Assembly (NCBI GenBank): GCA_000720375.1
Contig: JOAA01000005.1
Coordinates: 310,001-374,000, forward strand
Direction: 5' to 3'
Source: Rhodococcus rhodnii
GTDB taxonomy: Bacteria > Actinomycetota > Actinomycetes > Mycobacteriales > Pseudonocardiaceae
Length of the DNA stretch: 64,000 nt
Below are positions 61,501-64,000 of this stretch, one piece after another. Under the pieces are notes generated by a model. The model worked only from the letters and a program-made list of their open reading frames with translations, was not told the DNA's origin and did no database searches. The position numbers and the translations under genes were made by a program. Position 1 is the first letter of the stretch; the number at the start of each line of letters is the position of its first letter.

Positions 61501-62455
61501 CCGCGTGTTTTGATACCGCCTCGGCGGTGTCCCGGATCTCCCGTTCGCCGCTGAGGAACACCAGGATGTCGCCGGGACCTTCGGCGGCGAGCTCGTCGAC
61601 CGCGTCGAGGATCGCCTGCGTCTGGTCGCGGTCCTCGTCGGCGTTCGGGTCGTCCGGGTCGATGATCGGCCGGTACCGCACCTCAACCGGGTAAGTCCGG
61701 CCGGAGACCTCGACGATCGGCGCGTCGCCGAAGTGCCGGGAGAACCGCTCCGGGTCGATCGTGGCCGAGGTGATGATCACCTTGAGATCGGGCCGCTTGG
61801 GCAGAAGCTGTTTGATGTACCCGAGGATGAAGTCGATGTTGAGGCTGCGCTCGTGCGCCTCGTCGATGATCAGCGTGTCGTACTGGGACAGCAGCCGGTC
61901 GGACTGGATCTCGGCGAGCAGGATGCCGTCGGTCATCAGCTTGACGAGTGTGCCGTCGCTCACTTGATCGTTGAACCGGACTTTGTAGCCGATTGCCTCG
62001 CCCAGCGGGACATCGAGCTCTTCGGCGATGCGCTCGGCGACCGTGCGCGCGGCGAGGCGGCGCGGCTGCGTGTGGCCGATCGTGCCGCGTACGCCACGGC
62101 CGAGCTCAAGGCAGATCTTCGGCAGCTGGGTGGTCTTGCCCGATCCGGTCTCCCCCGCCACGATCACCACCTGGTGATCACGCACGGCCGCAAGGATCTC
62201 GTCCCGCCGCTGGCTGACCGGCAGTTCGGCCGGATAGGTGATTTCGGGCAGGCCGGCGCGCCGCGCGTCGACCTTGAGTTCGGCCGCGGCGATCTCGGCG
62301 GCGATCTGCTCGATGACGGCCTGGCGGGCGGCTGGCTTGCGGATTTTGCGGACGCCTTCGAGGCGACGGCCCAGCCTGCGCTCGTCGCGGAGGGTCAGCG
62401 CGGGCAGCCGCTGCGCCAAATCGGCGAGCGTCGTTTCCTTTAGTGGGGTTCCCAT
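58568..62455 (-). CDS. hrpA: ATP-dependent RNA helicase HrpA
   Basis: The 1295-aa DEAH helicase has AGETGSGKTTQLPK, HTQPRRLAARTVAERIAEEL, DEAH in LIIDEAHERSLN, ITSATIDPERF, FLSGEREI, TNVAETSLTVPGI and QRKGRCGRVSEG. The helicase-associated domain, OB fold and DUF3418 C-terminus, as in E. coli HrpA, follow. It processes mRNA and rescues stalled ribosomes in other bacteria. ATG 62455 fits; upstream codons in frame reach 62476. It covers 3.9 kb with no break. A 985-aa antisense frame across it is a composition effect. Confidence 0.93.
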   Translation of the reverse strand: MGTPLKETTLADLAQRLPALTLRDERRLGRRLEGVRKIRKPAARQAVIEQIAAEIAAAELKVDARRAGLPEITYPAELPVSQRRDEILAAVRDHQVVIVAGETGSGKTTQLPKICLELGRGVRGTIGHTQPRRLAARTVAERIAEELDVPLGEAIGYKVRFNDQVSDGTLVKLMTDGILLAEIQSDRLLSQYDTLIIDEAHERSLNIDFILGYIKQLLPKRPDLKVIITSATIDPERFSRHFGDAPIVEVSGRTYPVEVRYRPIIDPDDPNADEDRDQTQAILDAVDELAAEGPGDILVFLSGEREIRDTAEAVSKHAATKQELKNTEILPLYARLSFAEQHRVFQSHRGRRIVLATNVAETSLTVPGIKYVIDPGTARISRYSNRLKVQRLPIEAISQASANQRKGRCGRVSEGICVRLYAEDDFDARPEFTDPEILRTNLASVILQMTAAGLGDMAEFPFIDPPDKRNITDGVNLLQELGALDKADLTPLGRKLAQLPVDPRLARMVLAADGNGCVHEVMVIAAALSIQDPRERPADKQEQAQQAHARFTDKTSDFLSYLNLWEYLREKQRELSGNRFRKLCKAEFLNYLRVREWQDIYSQLRQVMDVKAKPVGGEVDAVRVHQSVLAGLLSHIGLRDQQKQDYIGARGARFAVFPGSALFKKPPQWVMAAELVETSRLWGRIAARIEPDWVEPLAKHLVKRTYSEPHWERKQGAVMATERVTLYGIPIVTNRKVNYGRIDPELSREMFIRSALVEGDWETRHKFFHANRKLLTEVEELENRARRRDLLVDDETLFDFYDKRIGAEVVSARHFDTWWKKTRAEQPDLLTFPTEMLLNANARTVTPEAFPDNWNRGGLTMRLSYQFEPGRKDDGVTAHIPLPVLNQVTADGFAWQVPGLREEIITSLLKSLPKQVRRNFVPAPDWAKAILHRIPELKDDSLLDAVEREIKALSGMAVAREDWDLTKIPDHLRVTYRVEDERRKLLAEGKDLGDLKRRLQPKMRETLSSAAGEIERKGLRAWEIDTLPKMLRQEQHGFVVTAYPALVDAGTSVDVRMFETAAEQRDSMWKGTRRLLLLNTPSPLKYVLGRMSNTAKLALSANPHRDMQDFFDDCIACAVDKLVSDAGGVAWDAAAFKALQDKVRTQLNPTVFEVVTQVGSALAAYNSVQTRLSGMGGARLEPSLQDIRQQLARLVYRGFVTATGYDQLPSLTRYLRGIELRLDKLPERPDRDLEWAQIVQDVWQAYRELPDSPEARRIRWMIEELRLSYFAQSIKTAYAVSEKRIYRAIDQLLGT

Positions 62456-62588
62456 CTCGACTACCAGGATAAGCAACGCCCGCGATCAGCACCCGCGGAT
62501 TAAAAGTCGACCGGCCCTACGCGAAACACCGGATGAGATGGCAGTCTGTTCATTCGACGAACATCGTCGGTGACGACAACAACAGACA

Positions 62589-62612
62589 TAGGATGTTTGG
62601 ACCACCAAACAT
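62589..62612 (+). promoter_or_regulatory. Promoter -10 and FadR-type operator
   Basis: ATGTTTGG-ACCA-CCAAACAT (62593-62612) has perfect 8-bp arms and lies 21 bp before the GTG of the FadR-type gene. A TAGGAT hexamer (62589-62594) overlaps its left edge as a probable -10 box, so the protein may repress its own gene. Confidence 0.55.
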
Positions 62613-62633
62613 TCGGGTGGGGAGGATGACACC

Positions 62634-63314
62634 GTGCCGTTGGCCACGACCCGGCGTGCCGGCCTTGTCGACCAGGTGATCGACCAGATGAGGAGTGCGA
62701 TCACCACGGGCGAGTGGCGGGTTGGCGAACGAATCCCTACCGAGCCCGAGCTGGTGACCGCGCTCGGCGTGGGCCGCAACACCGTTCGCGAGGCCGTCCG
62801 TGCCCTCGCCCACGCGGGACTTCTCGAAGTCCGGCAGGGCGATGGCACGTTCGTGCGCGCCACAAGTGAACTGTCCGGAGCAGTACGCCGCCTGTGCGGC
62901 TCGGAACTGCGTGACGTGCTGGAAGTACGGCGGACCCTGGAAGTCGAAGGCGCACGCCTCGCGGCGACCAACCGCACCGAAGCACAGCTGGAGCAACTGA
63001 CCCGCCTGCTGGAACTGCGGGACGAAGCGGCGGCGGCGATGCAGTGGTCGCGTTTCGTGCAGATCGACGCGGACTTCCACCACCTGGTGGTGATCGCGTC
63101 GCACAACCAGCTGCTCGCCGAACTGCACGCGGGCCTGACCGAAGTGATCAAGGCGAGCATCGAGGCGCTCGACGAGTCACAGCCCGATGCCCGCAAGATC
63201 GACCACCGGGGTCTGCTGTTCGCCATCCGGGACCGGGATGCCGAGCGTGCGGTGCGTGAGGCAGGAGGGTTCCTGGCGGAGGCGTTGAGTTATTTGGCCG
63301 AGCATCCGGCTTGA
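62634..63314 (+). CDS. FadR-type GntR-family regulator (FCD domain)
   Basis: The 226-aa protein has a GntR winged helix (LVDQVIDQMRSAITTGEWRV, IPTEPELVTALGVGRNTVRE, VRQGDGTFV) and an FCD effector domain with the metal-binding pattern DADFHHLVVIASHN and a late DHRGLLFAIRDRD. FCD regulators sense small carboxylates or sugar acids. GTG 62634 has GGGAGG upstream. No metabolic gene is next to it on the same strand in the window, so it may act elsewhere. It is divergent from hrpA. Confidence 0.85.
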   Translation: MPLATTRRAGLVDQVIDQMRSAITTGEWRVGERIPTEPELVTALGVGRNTVREAVRALAHAGLLEVRQGDGTFVRATSELSGAVRRLCGSELRDVLEVRRTLEVEGARLAATNRTEAQLEQLTRLLELRDEAAAAMQWSRFVQIDADFHHLVVIASHNQLLAELHAGLTEVIKASIEALDESQPDARKIDHRGLLFAIRDRDAERAVREAGGFLAEALSYLAEHPA

Positions 63315-63700
63315 TGTTTCGCGGTTCGCGTGACGACTGGGGGCACGCGGACCTCAGGGGTTTGGGTTTCGTGGGGTTTGTCTCTTTTGCCGGTTCGCGC
63401 AGCTGCATCTTTCAGGGTTAGCTCCAGCGCACGGCTCCTGCCGGGTTCGCGCTTCTCTATAGAGTTCGCGCTAACACTCGCATTGCGTCTCTTTCACCGG
63501 ATGCTCCGGCACATCTCTTCAGGTTGTTCCGTTGAGCGACACCGGGTTCTTCGCTCAGGGCGGCCTCCCGCCCCCGAATTCCAGCGTAGTCCGAAGGGCC
63601 GACAGGGTTGGGCCACAGCGGGTAGCGCCACCTTCAGTTATCCACAGCGGCCGGTTGTCCACAGAGTCCCGGCCGCTGCGCTTTCGCCTCGACGTCCCTC
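63315..63700. other. Gene-free stretch with two DnaA boxes and GTTCGCG repeats
   Basis: This 386-bp stretch is less GC-rich than its surroundings. It holds TTATCCACA (63638-63646) and TTGTCCACA (63655-63663), both matching DnaA boxes, 17 bp apart on the same strand. Four copies of GTTCGCG occur at 63324, 63393, 63445 and 63464. Two loosely similar 40-bp stretches begin GTCTCTTT at 63380 and 63486. No gene, promoter or dnaA/dnaN neighbour is apparent. Confidence 0.5.
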
Positions 63701-64000
63701 CTACGAGCCTTGTGATCCGGGGATTCGAAGGACGCTGCCATCCCCTGACACGTGCAAGGAGCCGTCCGGGGCGACGGCGAGTCCGACGAACCGTCGAGGG
63801 CAACCGGGCATCCCGTGCACGAAAAGCTCGCGGGGACGTTCCGGGCTGAGCGGAAGGTCATCGGCGACCACCCGGCGTTCACCGGTCTCCAGGTGAATGG
63901 CCAGCACTCGTCGAAGTCCGACCTCCACGACGAACAACTCATCGCCATGCACGGCCAAGCCCTGCGGGGCGGCGAGCGCCGAAGCGACAACCACGCCATC
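63701..64000 (-). CDS. Beta-propeller (SMP-30/NHL-like) protein, C-terminal part, cut by window edge
   Basis: The frame comes in from the right edge; only the last 99 residues are seen. They contain AAPQGLAVHGDELFVVEVGL, RRVLAIHLETGERRVVADD and FVGLAVAPDGSLHVSGDG, the blade pattern of six-bladed sugar-lactonase/NHL propellers. The enzyme type cannot be told from this part. The stop is at 63701. Confidence 0.65.
   Translation of the reverse strand, partial: DGVVVASALAAPQGLAVHGDELFVVEVGLRRVLAIHLETGERRVVADDLPLSPERPRELFVHGMPGCPRRFVGLAVAPDGSLHVSGDGSVLRIPGSQGS

Noticed and set aside
58556..61513. 985-codon plus-strand frame antisense to hrpA
   Set aside because: High-GC codon bias of hrpA keeps the antisense frame open; no protein motif, and hrpA is unambiguous.
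63638..63663. Chromosomal origin of replication
   Set aside because: Only two DnaA boxes are present, with no dnaA, dnaN, or gyr genes and no long box cluster as in actinobacterial oriC.

Overview
The window is high-GC, gene-dense DNA whose content points to a filamentous or mycolate-free actinobacterium, most likely of the Pseudonocardiales (inference). The evidence is a mycothione reductase, an actinobacterial-type IF-2 with a long Gly/Pro/Arg-rich N-terminus, many GTG and TTG starts, several Tat or lipoprotein exports, and the order rbfA-ylxP-infB-ylxR-nusA-rimP followed by proS, a siroheme synthase and mtr. The last arrangement resembles the corresponding block of mycobacterial genomes. 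No phage, plasmid backbone, IS transposase, CRISPR array, tRNA or rRNA was seen.

Layout. 0-11 kb holds a cut CGNR zinc-finger gene, an NrnA-like DHH phosphoesterase, a lipoprotein esterase paired with an ArsR/SRPBCC regulator, a large SNF2 helicase, small metabolic genes, a coiled-coil Mrr-type endonuclease and an ABC exporter. 11-19 kb is the translation/transcription core: a TRM11-like methyltransferase, then rbfA, ylxP, infB, ylxR, nusA and rimP on the minus strand. 19-28 kb is mostly envelope and uncharacterised genes, including two paralogous membrane-anchored proteins and a three-gene regulator/membrane/secreted operon. 28-34 kb carries a cluster of palindromic intergenic repeats, proS, and a pair made of mtnA and a class II aldolase-dehydrogenase fusion. 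That pair looks like part of a 5-methylthioadenosine/5-deoxyadenosine disposal route. 34-48 kb contains yaaA, a DEAD-box helicase, a frameshifted gene, siroheme synthase, a DeoR-regulated sugar ABC transporter without a binding protein, a PhoX-like protein, PIG-L, cobM with a histone-like tail, and a BioF homologue. 48-58 kb is rich in exported proteins: a trypsin, an M15 peptidase, M48, mycothione reductase, a class A PBP with a dead transpeptidase domain, a small secreted protein, and a secreted protein built almost wholly of 12-residue Asn/His/Val repeats. 58-64 kb has a split sigma-like locus, HrpA, an autoregulated FadR-type repressor, a gene-free stretch with two DnaA boxes, and a cut beta-propeller gene.

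Two families of repeated intergenic DNA stand out. One is a 46-bp near-perfect palindrome present four times (19.8, 45.3, 52.4 and 55.8 kb), mostly between convergent genes and sometimes supplying their stop codons. The other is a roughly 60-bp element with a G5/C5 palindromic core, present at 11.4 kb and three times at 28.3-28.65 kb. The strongest leads for new biology are the 12-residue-repeat secreted protein, the palindrome family, the mtnA/aldolase-dehydrogenase pair, the transpeptidase-dead PBP and the CobM tail. All functional statements rest on reading motifs by eye; no database search was run.
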